From: Caryophanales bacterium UBA7476
GTDB taxonomy: Bacteria > Bacillota_I > Bacilli_A > RF39 > UBA660
NCBI GenBank assembly: GCA_002477275.1
Contig: DLOU01000055.1
Span: 1-50,318 of the forward strand
Reading direction: 5' to 3'
DNA: 50,318 bases
Below, piece by piece: positions 32,943 through 41,890 of this stretch. The notes below the pieces were generated by a model. The model was given only the letters and a program-made list of their open reading frames with translations, did no database searches and was not told the DNA's origin. Numbering within the stretch: the first letter of the stretch is position 1; every line of letters starts with the position of its first letter. Made by a program: the position numbers and the translations under genes.

Positions 32943-34271
32943 ATGAATAATTATGACTTTGTTTTTTATAAGAATACATTTATAAACCGTGAAATAGCCT
33001 TTATTTTAGATAAAGAGTATGAATTTATTGATAATGTTGATGAGTTTAATGGTAAGAAAAAATTATTTATTTCTGATTTAAAATATTTATCAGATGTAAA
33101 AAAACTAAAAAGGCATAAAGATTATTTTTTAATGGAAGATTTATATGATTATTTTGATAAAATTGATGAAGAAGACGCCAATGGTACTAGAGACTTAGAA
33201 AAAATTAATGAAATTCCCATTAACGAGCTTACTTTAACGCAAATGCTTGTTAAAGTTTTATATAGTAAACCTAGAGATATAAATTGTAAAATACTTGAGG
33301 AAGAAGCAAATATAGATGTATATGGTGACGTGTGGGGATGTTGTCCAACTTGGACAGGAAAAACATTTGGAAATATTACTTCAAAAGATGTTTATAATAA
33401 TTATACTGAAAGAATGTTAAAACTTTCTTCTATGAATAAGACTTTTTGTTTTTGTTTTTTAAATATGTGTAAAAATTATGATAAACCGTATTTAAAAAAA
33501 TTTAATGAAAATATAGAACTAAAATCATTAAAAATTCCTAAACAACTTACACTTTCTATTGATAGAACTTGTAATTTAAAATGTAAGAGTTGTAGAAATG
33601 AATTTTATAAAGCATCTATTATTGAATCTTTTCATTCTTTTGAAATAGTCTCTAAATTAAAGGAAATTGGATGGCTTAATAATTCTTGTTTATTAATGGC
33701 AGGGCAAGGTGAAGTGTTTTTTAGTCCTACGTATTTAAAGATTTTAAAAGATCCTTCTATAACTGGAGATACAATAAAAATAATGTCTAATGGAACACTA
33801 TTTACTGAAAATAAATGGAAACTTTTAGAAAATAAGTTTAAAAATATTTATGTAGCTATATCAATAGACGCTTCTTCAAAAGATGTTTATACAAAACTAC
33901 GTCGTGGTAATTTTGATGTATTATTAAAAAATTTAGAAATGCTTGGAGAAAAAAGGAAAGAAGGAAAAATAGTATCTTATCAATTCAACTTTGTTGTTCA
34001 AAAAGATAATATTTCAGATATGCCTAACTTTATTAAACTTGCCAAAAGATTCAATGTAGATATTGTAAAATTTACTAAGTTAAATGATTGGGGTACAACT
34101 TCTTTAGAAGAATATGAAGAAAATTCTTTATTAACTGATGATGATTGTATATCTCGTGAATTGTATGAAATGTTTAAATATCCTGAGTTTAAAGACAAAA
34201 TTGTTGATATAAGTGATTTTTCTACTTATATAGAAAATTCAAAGAAAAAATATGAAAGAAAGACTTCTTAA
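32943..34271 (+). CDS. Radical SAM protein with N-terminal SPASM-like cysteine region
   Basis: 442 residues. The radical SAM cluster motif C210-x3-C214-x2-C217 lies in IDRTCNLKCKSCRNEF, followed by MAGQGEVFFSP and SNGTLFTENKW as in the AdoMet-binding barrel. Ahead of the core, residues 126-176 read DVYGDVWGCCPTWTG, then FGNI, then C169-F-C171-x4-C176: the layout of a SPASM-type auxiliary cluster, normally found after the core. The first 110 residues are an unassigned domain. ATG 32943 follows ATAGGAG. Substrate unknown; such enzymes often modify peptides or sugars. The gene ends in a terminator. Confidence 0.85.
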   Translation: MNNYDFVFYKNTFINREIAFILDKEYEFIDNVDEFNGKKKLFISDLKYLSDVKKLKRHKDYFLMEDLYDYFDKIDEEDANGTRDLEKINEIPINELTLTQMLVKVLYSKPRDINCKILEEEANIDVYGDVWGCCPTWTGKTFGNITSKDVYNNYTERMLKLSSMNKTFCFCFLNMCKNYDKPYLKKFNENIELKSLKIPKQLTLSIDRTCNLKCKSCRNEFYKASIIESFHSFEIVSKLKEIGWLNNSCLLMAGQGEVFFSPTYLKILKDPSITGDTIKIMSNGTLFTENKWKLLENKFKNIYVAISIDASSKDVYTKLRRGNFDVLLKNLEMLGEKRKEGKIVSYQFNFVVQKDNISDMPNFIKLAKRFNVDIVKFTKLNDWGTTSLEEYEENSLLTDDDCISRELYEMFKYPEFKDKIVDISDFSTYIENSKKKYERKTS

Positions 34272-34286
34272 CTGAAGTTTTTTTCT
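34264..34286 (+). terminator. Terminator after the radical SAM gene
   Basis: ACTTC pairs with GAAGT over TTAACT, followed by seven T's; it overlaps the gene's last codons. Confidence 0.65.
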
Positions 34287-34296
34287 ATATCTAAGT

Positions 34297-34325
34297 TTGA
34301 CAAAAATAATTTCTTGTGATAGTAT
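34297..34325 (+). promoter_or_regulatory. Promoter of the 34354 gene
   Basis: TTGACA (34297-34302), 17-base spacer, TAGTAT (34320-34325), 28 bases before the ATG. Confidence 0.6.
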
Positions 34326-34353
34326 ATGAACACTGTTTGGGAAGGGGATTTTT

Positions 34354-35016
34354 ATGCAAAAAACTAAACATTTAGAATACATAGAGCGTTTAGCAGAACA
34401 ATATAAGGCAGTAACTGGAGTAAAGAGTGTAGATTTAAAATCGAAAGCTTTTTTAAGTGAACTTAATGAATGGTTAAGTGAAATAAAAAAAATGGGGCAA
34501 GTTTATACTAATTTTTTAGATACTAATAATATTGAATATAAAGATTCTTCTTGTGTTGAAGTAGGAAAGGGTGAATATGATTCAGTTGTAAAACCTTATT
34601 CAACAACAATTTTAACTGAAATGCCTATTGGCGTTCCAAAAAATAGAGTAATTTCTTCTAATTTTGCTGTTGTAAATGGTGAGCCTACAATTATTAGATC
34701 AACTTCATCTTTGATATTATCAATGAAAGTTCCAAAAAAAACTATTAATACATATATGACTCAAAATCCTTATTCGAAAGAATTATTAGAAGATTGGGAT
34801 GAAATACATAATTTTGGACATGGTAATATAGTTGTAGGAATGTATGGAAGTTTAAATGATAGGGATAGAGAAGAAAAATTGTATTTACTCAAATCACTAA
34901 GAAGTTATATTAGCCCTTCTTGTAAATTTGATAACGGAACATTAGATGGAAATTATTATGCTGTTTTATCTAGCAAGAAAAAAGAAAAAAAACTTAAAAG
35001 ATTTTTCTTCAAATAA
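34354..35016 (+). CDS. Hypothetical protein (220 aa)
   Basis: Family not recognised. Residues 1-65 are helical (EYIERLAEQYKAV, FLSELNEWLSEIKKMG). The centre is beta-rich, with ILTEMPIGVPKNRVISSNF and VVNGEPTIIRSTSS, and a GHGNIVVGMYG strand follows at about 170. The C terminus is very basic (SSKKKEKKLKRFFFK), which could bind nucleic acid or membrane. No signal peptide or membrane segment. AAGGGGA stands before the ATG. It has its own promoter and a shared bidirectional terminator. Confidence 0.75.
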   Translation: MQKTKHLEYIERLAEQYKAVTGVKSVDLKSKAFLSELNEWLSEIKKMGQVYTNFLDTNNIEYKDSSCVEVGKGEYDSVVKPYSTTILTEMPIGVPKNRVISSNFAVVNGEPTIIRSTSSLILSMKVPKKTINTYMTQNPYSKELLEDWDEIHNFGHGNIVVGMYGSLNDRDREEKLYLLKSLRSYISPSCKFDNGTLDGNYYAVLSSKKKEKKLKRFFFK

Positions 35017-35047
35017 AAATATTAGTAATTAAACTAATATTTTTTTT
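35016..35047. terminator. Bidirectional terminator before the convergent arginase gene
   Basis: AAAATATTAGT (35016-35026) pairs with ACTAATATTTT (35033-35043) over AATTAA; A's and T's lie on the outer sides. It overlaps the ends of both genes. Confidence 0.85.
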
Positions 35048-35945
35048 CTTTATTATAAATTCCTTTTTCTTTTTCTATTACTTGAATAGTTCTTGCTACT
35101 ATGTTAAGTGCAATTTGTTCTGTTTTTCTATTCTCATCTCTTAAAGGATTAAATTCAACAACGTCCATAGATGAAATTTGTTCATTGTGTTTTAATACTT
35201 CTTCAAGAATATCCATAGCTTCTTTTTCACTAATTCCATCTACTTCTGGAACTGATACACCTGGAGCAACATCAGGATCGATAACATCTAAGTCATAACT
35301 TACATGTACTGATTTGTTCCTATCCATTGCAATTTCAAAAGCTTCATCAATTATAGTTTTAATACCTTTTGTTTTTATGTCTTCGGTAGAATAGACTGTA
35401 ACACCTGAATATCTTAGATTATCTTCTTCCCATGGATCTATACTTCTAGCACCAATTATTACTGTTCTTCTTGGATTTATACATTCTCCATCAAAAAATG
35501 TTCTTAGTTCTTCACATTTCCAACCTGTAATAGCTGCACATGGAAGTCCATGTATATTTCCTGTAACTGTTGTTTCAAAAGTATTATAATCAGTATGTGC
35601 ATCAATCCATATTAAGCCAACCTTACCATCATTTACTTTAGCATCAGCTAGAGCAGAAGCAACTGCTATTGAATGGTCTCCTCCTAGTGTTATTGGAAAT
35701 AAATTTTCTTTTAGTTTTTCTAATTCTATTTTGTATAATGCAGTGTTGAATTTTTCTATTTCAACATTGTTTTTCTTTTTATCTGATAAATTTCGACTTT
35801 TAACAAATTGTTCATCTTGCATTAAGTTTATCATTTCACCAGTATAAAAACTTTTCATATCATTCATTAATTGAAGAGGTCCAAGATGGGCTCCATCTAT
35901 GTGAACTCCTAAATCTGATCCTGCACCAATTACAACTGTTTTCAT
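35034..35945 (-). CDS. rocF: Arginase (ureohydrolase family)
   Basis: 303 residues; it hydrolyses arginine to ornithine and urea. The binuclear manganese ligands are all visible: H91 in GGDHSI, D115/H117/D119 in IDAHTDYNT, and D218/D220 in SYDLDVIDPD. TGNIHGLP around H132 is close to the SGNIHGMP loop typical of true arginases rather than agmatinases. It is cytoplasmic and monocistronic. GGTGAT before the ATG at 35945 is the ribosome binding site. A 2,4-diaminopentanoate dehydrogenase-like enzyme at 41.9 kb might use ornithine downstream, but the middle steps are not in the window. Confidence 0.9.
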   Translation of the reverse strand: MKTVVIGAGSDLGVHIDGAHLGPLQLMNDMKSFYTGEMINLMQDEQFVKSRNLSDKKKNNVEIEKFNTALYKIELEKLKENLFPITLGGDHSIAVASALADAKVNDGKVGLIWIDAHTDYNTFETTVTGNIHGLPCAAITGWKCEELRTFFDGECINPRRTVIIGARSIDPWEEDNLRYSGVTVYSTEDIKTKGIKTIIDEAFEIAMDRNKSVHVSYDLDVIDPDVAPGVSVPEVDGISEKEAMDILEEVLKHNEQISSMDVVEFNPLRDENRKTEQIALNIVARTIQVIEKEKGIYNKEKKY

Positions 35946-36057
35946 ATCTTATCACCAATATAATTTTATATGAAAAGTGTTTCATATTCAATAGATAAAT
36001 ACTTTTTTAACAGATTTTTACATAATAAATATGTAAAAAATTGGTATATAAAATTAC

Positions 36058-36086
36058 TTGAAAGTTTTTTTCTTTTGATGTATTAT
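36058..36086 (+). promoter_or_regulatory. Promoter of the Y-family polymerase operon
   Basis: TTGAAA (36058-36063), 17-base spacer, TATTAT (36081-36086). Confidence 0.55.
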
Positions 36087-36093
36087 TTATATA

Positions 36094-36105
36094 GAACCAA
36101 TGTTT
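36094..36105. promoter_or_regulatory. Candidate LexA/DinR (SOS) operator
   Basis: GAACCAATGTTT is GAAC-N4-GTTT, one base off the Gram-positive SOS box core GAAC-N4-GTTC, and lies just after the -10 where a repressor would block transcription. DNA polymerase V-type genes are classic SOS targets. Inference from position plus near-match. Confidence 0.45.
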
Positions 36106-36126
36106 GATATGAATTGTGGTGAGAAA

Positions 36127-37623
36127 ATGGATAAAGTATATGTTTGTATAGATTTAAAAAGTTTTTATGCATCTGTTGAATGTGTTGAAAGGTGTCTTGA
36201 TCCACTTACTACAAATTTAGTTGTTGCTGATAATAGTAGAACAGAGAAAACTATATGTTTAGCTGTAAGCCCATCTTTAAAGTCGTATGGTATTCCTGGA
36301 AGAGCGAGATTATTTGAAGTTGTTCAAAAAGTAAAAGAAATTAATGCTGAAAGAAAAGTTAAAAATAATAATAATAAATTTAATAGTTCTTCTTATGATA
36401 ATGAAAAATTACTTCATGATACAAATTTAAAACTCGACTATGTGGTTGCTCCTCCTAGAATGAATTTATATATAAAATATAGTACTAGAGTTTATAATGT
36501 GTATTTAAAGTATTTATCTAAAGATGATATATATGTTTATTCTATAGATGAAGTTTTTTGCGATATTACTAATTATTTAAAATACTATAAACTTACACCT
36601 AAACAGCTTGTTACTAAAATACTAAAGGATGTATATGATACAGTTGGTATAACTGCTACTGCTGGTATTGGTACAAATATGTATTTAGCTAAAGTAGCTA
36701 TGGATATTGTTTCTAAACATATTGATGAAAATGAAGATAAGGTTAGAATTGCAGAACTTGATGAAGTAAGCTATAGAAAGATATTGTGGAATCATAGACC
36801 TCTTACTGATTTTTGGAGAGTTGGAAAAGGATACTCTAAAAAGTTAGAAGAAAATGGTATGTTTACTATGGGAGATATTTGTAGGTGTTCTATTAATAAT
36901 GAAGATATTCTATATAAATTATTTGGAGTTAATGCAGAACTTTTGATTGATCATGCTTGGGGATATGAGCCATGCACTATTTTAGATGTAAAAAGTTATA
37001 AGCCGGAGTGTAATAGTTTAAGTTCTGGACAAGTATTACAGTGCCCATATGATTATAAAAAAGCAAGACTTATTGTTAAAGAAATGACTGACTTATTAGT
37101 TCTAAAAATTATTTCAAAAAAACTTATTACTGATTCAATTGTTTTAACAATTGGATATGATATATCAAATTTATCAAGCGAATTTGATAGTAATAATTAT
37201 AAAGGAGAAGTAACTATCGATTATTATGGAAGAAGAGTCCCAAAACATGCACATGGTACTAAGAGGTTAGAAATTCATACTTCGTCTACTAAGGTTATAA
37301 TTAAAAATACTTTAGAACTGTTTGATAGTATTATTAATAAAAATTTACTTATTAGAAGAATAAATATATCTTTTAATAATTTGTTAGATGAAAATTGCAG
37401 TGATAAGAAGGTAGAACAATATAATATTTTTACTGATTATGATGCTTTAGAAAAAGAGAATAAAAAAGAGGATGAGAGAATGAAATTAGAAAATAAGATT
37501 AATAATGTAGTACAGTATATAAAAAATAAGTTTGGCAAAAATTCTATATTAAAAGCTATGAATTTAGAAGAGGGTGGAACTACAATTAGTAGAAATAATC
37601 AAGTTGGAGGACATAGGGCATAA
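36127..37623 (+). CDS. Y-family DNA polymerase (UvrX/UmuC-like, error-prone)
   Basis: 498 residues. The palm motif IDLKSFYASVE carries the first catalytic aspartate, YSIDEVFCDIT holds the second acidic pair, and ATAGIGTNMYLAKVA and RVGKGYSKKLEENGMFTMGD form the finger and helix-hairpin-helix regions. The little-finger domain and a variable tail follow. This is the UvrX/YqjW branch used in translesion synthesis. The start at 36127 follows GGTGAG; the longer reading would run through the candidate operator. It overlaps the YolD-like gene by one base (TAATG). Confidence 0.93.
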   Translation: MDKVYVCIDLKSFYASVECVERCLDPLTTNLVVADNSRTEKTICLAVSPSLKSYGIPGRARLFEVVQKVKEINAERKVKNNNNKFNSSSYDNEKLLHDTNLKLDYVVAPPRMNLYIKYSTRVYNVYLKYLSKDDIYVYSIDEVFCDITNYLKYYKLTPKQLVTKILKDVYDTVGITATAGIGTNMYLAKVAMDIVSKHIDENEDKVRIAELDEVSYRKILWNHRPLTDFWRVGKGYSKKLEENGMFTMGDICRCSINNEDILYKLFGVNAELLIDHAWGYEPCTILDVKSYKPECNSLSSGQVLQCPYDYKKARLIVKEMTDLLVLKIISKKLITDSIVLTIGYDISNLSSEFDSNNYKGEVTIDYYGRRVPKHAHGTKRLEIHTSSTKVIIKNTLELFDSIINKNLLIRRINISFNNLLDENCSDKKVEQYNIFTDYDALEKENKKEDERMKLENKINNVVQYIKNKFGKNSILKAMNLEEGGTTISRNNQVGGHRA

Positions 37624-38036
37624 TGAATGATTATAGTGATATTATAAATATGAAACATCATATTTCTTTAAGACATCCTCATATGGCTCTTAAAAAAAGA
37701 GCTTTTCAATTTGCTCCGTTTGATGCACTTAGTGGATATAGTGACTCAATTAGTAATGAGGGAAGAGTTACTTATTCTGAAAAAGAATTAGATGAAAATG
37801 AAAAAGAAATTATTAATAATAAATTTAAGAAAATATTTAATCATATTAATGAAAATCCTGAAGTTATTATTACTTATTTTTTACCAGATAAAGTAAAGAG
37901 TGGTGGAAAATATATTTCTAAAAAAGGTGTTATAAAGAAGATAGATTTATATAATAGAAATATTGTTTTTTTTGATAAAACTAAAGTTGCTCTTGATTCT
38001 ATTATCAACATTAGGTGTTCTATATTAAATATATAA
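37623..38036 (+). CDS. YolD-like protein, partner of the Y-family polymerase
   Basis: 137 residues. HPHMALKKRAFQFAPFDALSGY near the N terminus matches the opening of the YolD-like family (RGxxKWxPF...L.G), and the C-terminal half is a beta-rich domain (KKGVIKKIDLYNRNIVFFD). In Bacillus, YolD-type proteins are encoded with UvrX-type polymerases and probably assist them. Translation is coupled by the TAATG overlap. No separate promoter is seen. Confidence 0.87.
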   Translation: MNDYSDIINMKHHISLRHPHMALKKRAFQFAPFDALSGYSDSISNEGRVTYSEKELDENEKEIINNKFKKIFNHINENPEVIITYFLPDKVKSGGKYISKKGVIKKIDLYNRNIVFFDKTKVALDSIINIRCSILNI

Positions 38037-38110
38037 AAATACTAAATTGAATGTTTTTATTTCTTTTTTGTGGTATTATGTTATTAGATGATGGAAAGGT
38101 TTATGATTAT

Positions 38111-39556
38111 ATGAAAAAGTTAAATGAATTATATGATGTTTCTAGTGATGTAGAAATAAAAAGAATATGTATAAATTCTAAACAAATAGAACCAGGAGAT
38201 ATATTTGTTTGTACTATGGGAGTAAAAGCTGATAGACATGATTTTATAGATGAAGCAATAGAAAAGGGTGCTTCTGCTATTGTAGTTAGTCGTGATGTTG
38301 GAGAAAAAAGTGTTCCAATAATTAAAGTTGATGATACTAATAAAGAACTTCCAAAATTGTGTGCTAAATTTTATGATTATCCTGATAAGAAATTAAAGAT
38401 GATTGGAATAACTGGAACTGATGGAAAAACAACTACAACAACAGTAATTCAAGCATTAATTGGTAAAGATAATTGTGGTTATATAGGAACTAATGGTTAT
38501 AGTTATAAAGATGTAAAAGGTGATACTGAAAATACAACCCCTGATTCACATAATTTATATAGATACTTTAATGAATTTGTAGAAAATGATTGCGAGTATT
38601 GCGCAATGGAAGCATCAAGTGAAGCATATTTTAGAAAAAGACTTGAAGAAATAGAATATGATATTTCAGGAATTACAAATATAACACGTGAACATTTAAA
38701 TATACATGGAAGTTTTGAAAACTATGTTGAATGTAAATGTGAAGTATTTAGACATACAAAGAAAGATGGGTATTGTGTACTTAACCATGATGATGAATTA
38801 TTTGAAACTTGCAGAGAAGCATGTAATGGTAAGGTAGTTACTTATGGAAAAGGAGAAGATAATACACTTCAAATTGTTTCTTATAAAGTTTATCCAACTC
38901 ATACTGATATTACATATAAGTATGATGGAAAAGAATATGATATTAAAAGTCCACTCCTTGCTGAATTTAATGTGTATAATCTTGCATGCTCACTACTTGT
39001 TTGTTTATCACTTGGGTTTAAGTTTGAAGAACTAGTTAAAAACTTTAAAGATATTTATGTTGATGGTCGTCTTGAGATGTTAGATACGAACACACCATAC
39101 TATGTCATGATTGATTATGCACACACACCTAATGGTATAAGTAATTTACTTAAGTTTGTTCATACTCTTGATATAAAACGATCTATTGTAGTAATTGGTT
39201 CTGCTGGTGAAAGGGATTATTTAAAGAGACCTATAATGGGTGAAACTGTTTTAAATAATGCAAGTTATGCTATATTTTGTTATGAGGATCCAAGAAGTGA
39301 AGATCCTAGAGATATTATTGATCAACTTGTATCAACTGCTAAAGAGACACATGATAATTATGAAATAGTAGTAGATAGACATGAAGCTATTCAAAGAGCT
39401 ATTGATATAGCAGAAGAAGGAGATATTGTTTTAGTACTTGGTAAAGGTAATGAAACTTATCAAAAACTTAAGAATGAAACAATTTATTTTAATGATATTG
39501 AAGAGGCTTATAAGGCTGTAGAAAACAGAAAAGAAAGAGAAAAAGTTGGAGTTTAA
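38111..39556 (+). CDS. murE: UDP-N-acetylmuramoyl-tripeptide synthetase (MurE)
   Basis: 481 residues from ATG 38111; AAAGG stands 11 bases upstream, and ATG 38078 is an alternative. Mur ligase of cytoplasmic peptidoglycan synthesis that adds the third stem residue. Visible are the N-terminal domain (KRICINSKQIEPGDIFVC), ATP loop GITGTDGKTTTT with K106, AMEASSEA, NITREHLNIHGSFENY, DGRLEM, DYAHTP and SAGERDYLKRPIMGE. The specificity loop reads EDPRSEDP, close to the DNPR-type motif of meso-diaminopimelate enzymes and unlike the lysine type, so mDAP is likely. It stands alone, without other mur genes. Confidence 0.92.
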   Translation: MKKLNELYDVSSDVEIKRICINSKQIEPGDIFVCTMGVKADRHDFIDEAIEKGASAIVVSRDVGEKSVPIIKVDDTNKELPKLCAKFYDYPDKKLKMIGITGTDGKTTTTTVIQALIGKDNCGYIGTNGYSYKDVKGDTENTTPDSHNLYRYFNEFVENDCEYCAMEASSEAYFRKRLEEIEYDISGITNITREHLNIHGSFENYVECKCEVFRHTKKDGYCVLNHDDELFETCREACNGKVVTYGKGEDNTLQIVSYKVYPTHTDITYKYDGKEYDIKSPLLAEFNVYNLACSLLVCLSLGFKFEELVKNFKDIYVDGRLEMLDTNTPYYVMIDYAHTPNGISNLLKFVHTLDIKRSIVVIGSAGERDYLKRPIMGETVLNNASYAIFCYEDPRSEDPRDIIDQLVSTAKETHDNYEIVVDRHEAIQRAIDIAEEGDIVLVLGKGNETYQKLKNETIYFNDIEEAYKAVENRKEREKVGV

Positions 39557-39573
39557 AATTAATAAAAAAAATA

Positions 39574-39602
39574 TTGCCTTTTTAGAAAAAATATATTATT
39601 CT
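39574..39602 (+). promoter_or_regulatory. Candidate promoter before the 31-aa membrane peptide
   Basis: TTGCCT (39574-39579), 17-base spacer, TATTCT (39597-39602), 22 bases before the ATG. Confidence 0.4.
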
Positions 39603-39624
39603 TTTATTAAGGTGAGGTGGTAAT

Positions 39625-39720
39625 ATGTTTATGGAGGAAAGAGTAAAAACGATTCTATACAATATTTTAACTGTTTCTTTCATATTCATGTTATTATTAA
39701 TTTCTTTATTTATTATTTGA
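39625..39720 (+). CDS. Small membrane peptide (31 aa)
   Basis: ATG 39625 is preceded by AAGGTGAGGTGG, one of the best ribosome binding sites in the window, and the frame stops at 39718. The peptide is MFMEERVKTILYNILTV followed by a hydrophobic stretch rich in F/I/L/M up to the end: a short charged head and one membrane helix (about 14-31). A terminator starts at the stop codon. With a promoter, ribosome binding site and terminator it is a complete gene unit. It could be a small membrane regulator, a type I toxin-like peptide, or a leader ORF for the uracil operon that follows. Confidence 0.6.
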   Translation: MFMEERVKTILYNILTVSFIFMLLLISLFII

Positions 39721-39752
39721 GAATATTTCTTATTGAAATATTCTCTTTTTTT
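39719..39752 (+). terminator. Terminator after the small membrane peptide, upstream of uraA
   Basis: GAGAATATTTC (39719-39729) pairs perfectly with GAAATATTCTC (39735-39745), followed by seven T's. It sits only 30 bases before the uraA start, so it could double as an attenuator. Confidence 0.9.
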
Positions 39753-39783
39753 GTAAAGAAATCACCTTGAGAGGAGAGTGTAC

Positions 39784-41223
39784 ATGAAACAAAAAATGGC
39801 ATACGACATTAATGAAATGCCACCAATAGGAAAATCTATCATCTTAGCATTACAACATTTATTTGCAATGTTTGGAGCTACAATACTTGTTCCAATACTT
39901 GTAAATGCAGCAGCTGGTAAAGAAGTACTAACTATTCCAGTTGCACTTGTGACTTCAGGAATTGGTACATTAATTTATATATTATGTACTAAGGGAAGGT
40001 CACCTGTATATTTGGGAAGTTCTTTTGCTTTTATTACTCCTATTGCTGCAGCTTATTTAAAAGGTGGAATAAGTGGAGCTATGACTGGTGTAATGGCAGT
40101 TGGACTTGTTTATGTAATTATAGCTATAATTATAAAATTTGTTGGAAAAGAATGGCTTGATAAACTACTTCCACCAGTAGTAATTGGGCCTATGATAATG
40201 ATAATTGGTTTAGGACTTGCTCCATCAGCAATTGGACAAATAGGACTTGCTGGAGGAGAACTTGATGTTAAAGTATTAATAGTTGCTTTAGTATCATTTT
40301 TAGTAACAGCAATTGTTATGACTAAGGCAAAAGGCTTCTTTAAAATTATTCCGTTCTTGATTGGAATTATATGTGGATATATAGTTGCAGTTTGCTTGGG
40401 AATGATTGATTTTACACCTGTAAAAGAAGCAAGTTTCTTTAGTATTCCTAAGTTTAAAATATTATTTAAAGATTATAATTTAAACTTTACTGCACTTATT
40501 ACTATTGTTCCAATAGCTTTAGTTACATTATGTGAACATATTGGAGATCATACATCACTTGGAAATATAATTGGTCGTGATTTAATAAAAGATCCAGGAC
40601 TTGATAGAACACTTCTTGGAGATGGACTTGCAACATTTGTGGCAGGTTTTCTTGGAGGGCCAGCAAATACTACATATGGGGAAAATACATCAGTTGTTGG
40701 TATGACAAGAGTTGCTAGTGTAAAAGTAATAGGACTTGCAGGAATATTTGCAATAATAATAGGTTTCTTAGGTAAATTTACAGCACTTATATCTACAATA
40801 CCAAGTGCAGTTCTTGGAGGAGTATCCCTTCTCCTATATGGATTTATCGCTGTTAATGGTTTAAAAGTATTAATTAAAAATAGTGTTAATTTTGAAGAAT
40901 CAAAAAATGTAATAGTTGCTAGTAGTATGCTTGTTTTAGGTCTTGGAGGAGCGGCAATCGCTATTACTAAAGGTGATTTCTCATTAACTATATCAGGAAT
41001 GAGTTTAGCTTCAATTATAGGTATACTTTTAAATCTATTCTTACCTGCTGAAGGTGAAAAAAAGGTTGCGAGTTTAGTTGAAAAACCATCTAAAACAGAT
41101 ATGATTAAACTAAAAAAAGATATAAAAGATGAACTTACTGTTGAATTAAAAGATGATATCTTAGAAGCAATAAAAGAAGAACTTGAAAGTAGTAATACAA
41201 AGAGTAAAAGGAGAAAGAAATAA
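39784..41223 (+). CDS. uraA: Uracil permease (nucleobase:cation symporter-2 family)
   Basis: 479 residues with about 14 membrane spans. Family motifs are the opening ALQHLFAMFGATILVP, PVYLGSSFAFI, PPVVIGPMIMIIGLGLA, PIALVTLCEHIGDH with the conserved His/Glu of the uracil site, and FLGGPANTTYGENTSVV. A basic and acidic cytoplasmic tail of about 50 residues (from KPSKTDMIKLKKDIK) is longer than usual and probably coiled coil. AGGAG sits seven bases before the ATG. Its stop overlaps the upp start (TAATG), so uptake and phosphoribosylation of uracil are made together. Confidence 0.95.
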   Translation: MKQKMAYDINEMPPIGKSIILALQHLFAMFGATILVPILVNAAAGKEVLTIPVALVTSGIGTLIYILCTKGRSPVYLGSSFAFITPIAAAYLKGGISGAMTGVMAVGLVYVIIAIIIKFVGKEWLDKLLPPVVIGPMIMIIGLGLAPSAIGQIGLAGGELDVKVLIVALVSFLVTAIVMTKAKGFFKIIPFLIGIICGYIVAVCLGMIDFTPVKEASFFSIPKFKILFKDYNLNFTALITIVPIALVTLCEHIGDHTSLGNIIGRDLIKDPGLDRTLLGDGLATFVAGFLGGPANTTYGENTSVVGMTRVASVKVIGLAGIFAIIIGFLGKFTALISTIPSAVLGGVSLLLYGFIAVNGLKVLIKNSVNFEESKNVIVASSMLVLGLGGAAIAITKGDFSLTISGMSLASIIGILLNLFLPAEGEKKVASLVEKPSKTDMIKLKKDIKDELTVELKDDILEAIKEELESSNTKSKRRKK

Positions 41224-41852
41224 TGAAAAATGTAAATGAGTTAAAGCATCCGTTAATAACACATAAACTTTCTATATTAAGGGATAAAAATACTGGTACT
41301 AAAGAGTTTAGAGAATTAATAGGTGAACTTGCAATGTTCTTATGTTATGAGGCTCTAAGTGATATTAAACTTGATAAAGTAACAATAGAAACACCAATAG
41401 AAAAATATGAAACTGGAAGTTTTAATGAAGATAACTATGCATTTATACCAATACTTAGAGCAGGGCTTGGAATGCTTGATGGAGTTTTATCAGTAGTACC
41501 AAATGCTAAAGTTGGACATATTGGTATGTATCGTGATGATAAAACATTTAAGCCAGTTAATTATTTCTTTAAAGTTCCAAAAGGAATAGAAAAGAAAACG
41601 GTAATACTTTTAGATCCAATGCTTGCTACTGGAGGAAGTGCTAATGATGCTATTGATTTATTAAAAGAAAAAGGTGTAAAGAATATTAAATTTTTATGTA
41701 TAATAGCTGCTCCAGAAGGAATAGAGGAAGTATCTAAAAAAAATCCAGATGTTTCTATATATTGTGCTAGTATAGATAGTCATTTAAATGAAAATAAATA
41801 TATTTGTCCTGGACTTGGTGATGCTGGAGATAGAATTTTTGGAACAAAATAA
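41223..41852 (+). CDS. upp: Uracil phosphoribosyltransferase
   Basis: 209 residues, the family's usual length. It converts uracil and PRPP to UMP. It shows HPLITHKLSILRDKNTGTKEFREL at the N terminus (as split motifs HKLSILRD and FRELIGEL), ILRAGLGMLDGV, the PRPP loop LLDPMLATGGSA, and the uracil-binding end YICPGLGDAGDRIFGTK. It is translationally coupled to the permease and completes a two-gene uracil salvage operon. Confidence 0.96.
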   Translation: MKNVNELKHPLITHKLSILRDKNTGTKEFRELIGELAMFLCYEALSDIKLDKVTIETPIEKYETGSFNEDNYAFIPILRAGLGMLDGVLSVVPNAKVGHIGMYRDDKTFKPVNYFFKVPKGIEKKTVILLDPMLATGGSANDAIDLLKEKGVKNIKFLCIIAAPEGIEEVSKKNPDVSIYCASIDSHLNENKYICPGLGDAGDRIFGTK

Positions 41853-41890
41853 TTATTACGTGTTATAATGAAAATAAGGAGAGTGATAAG

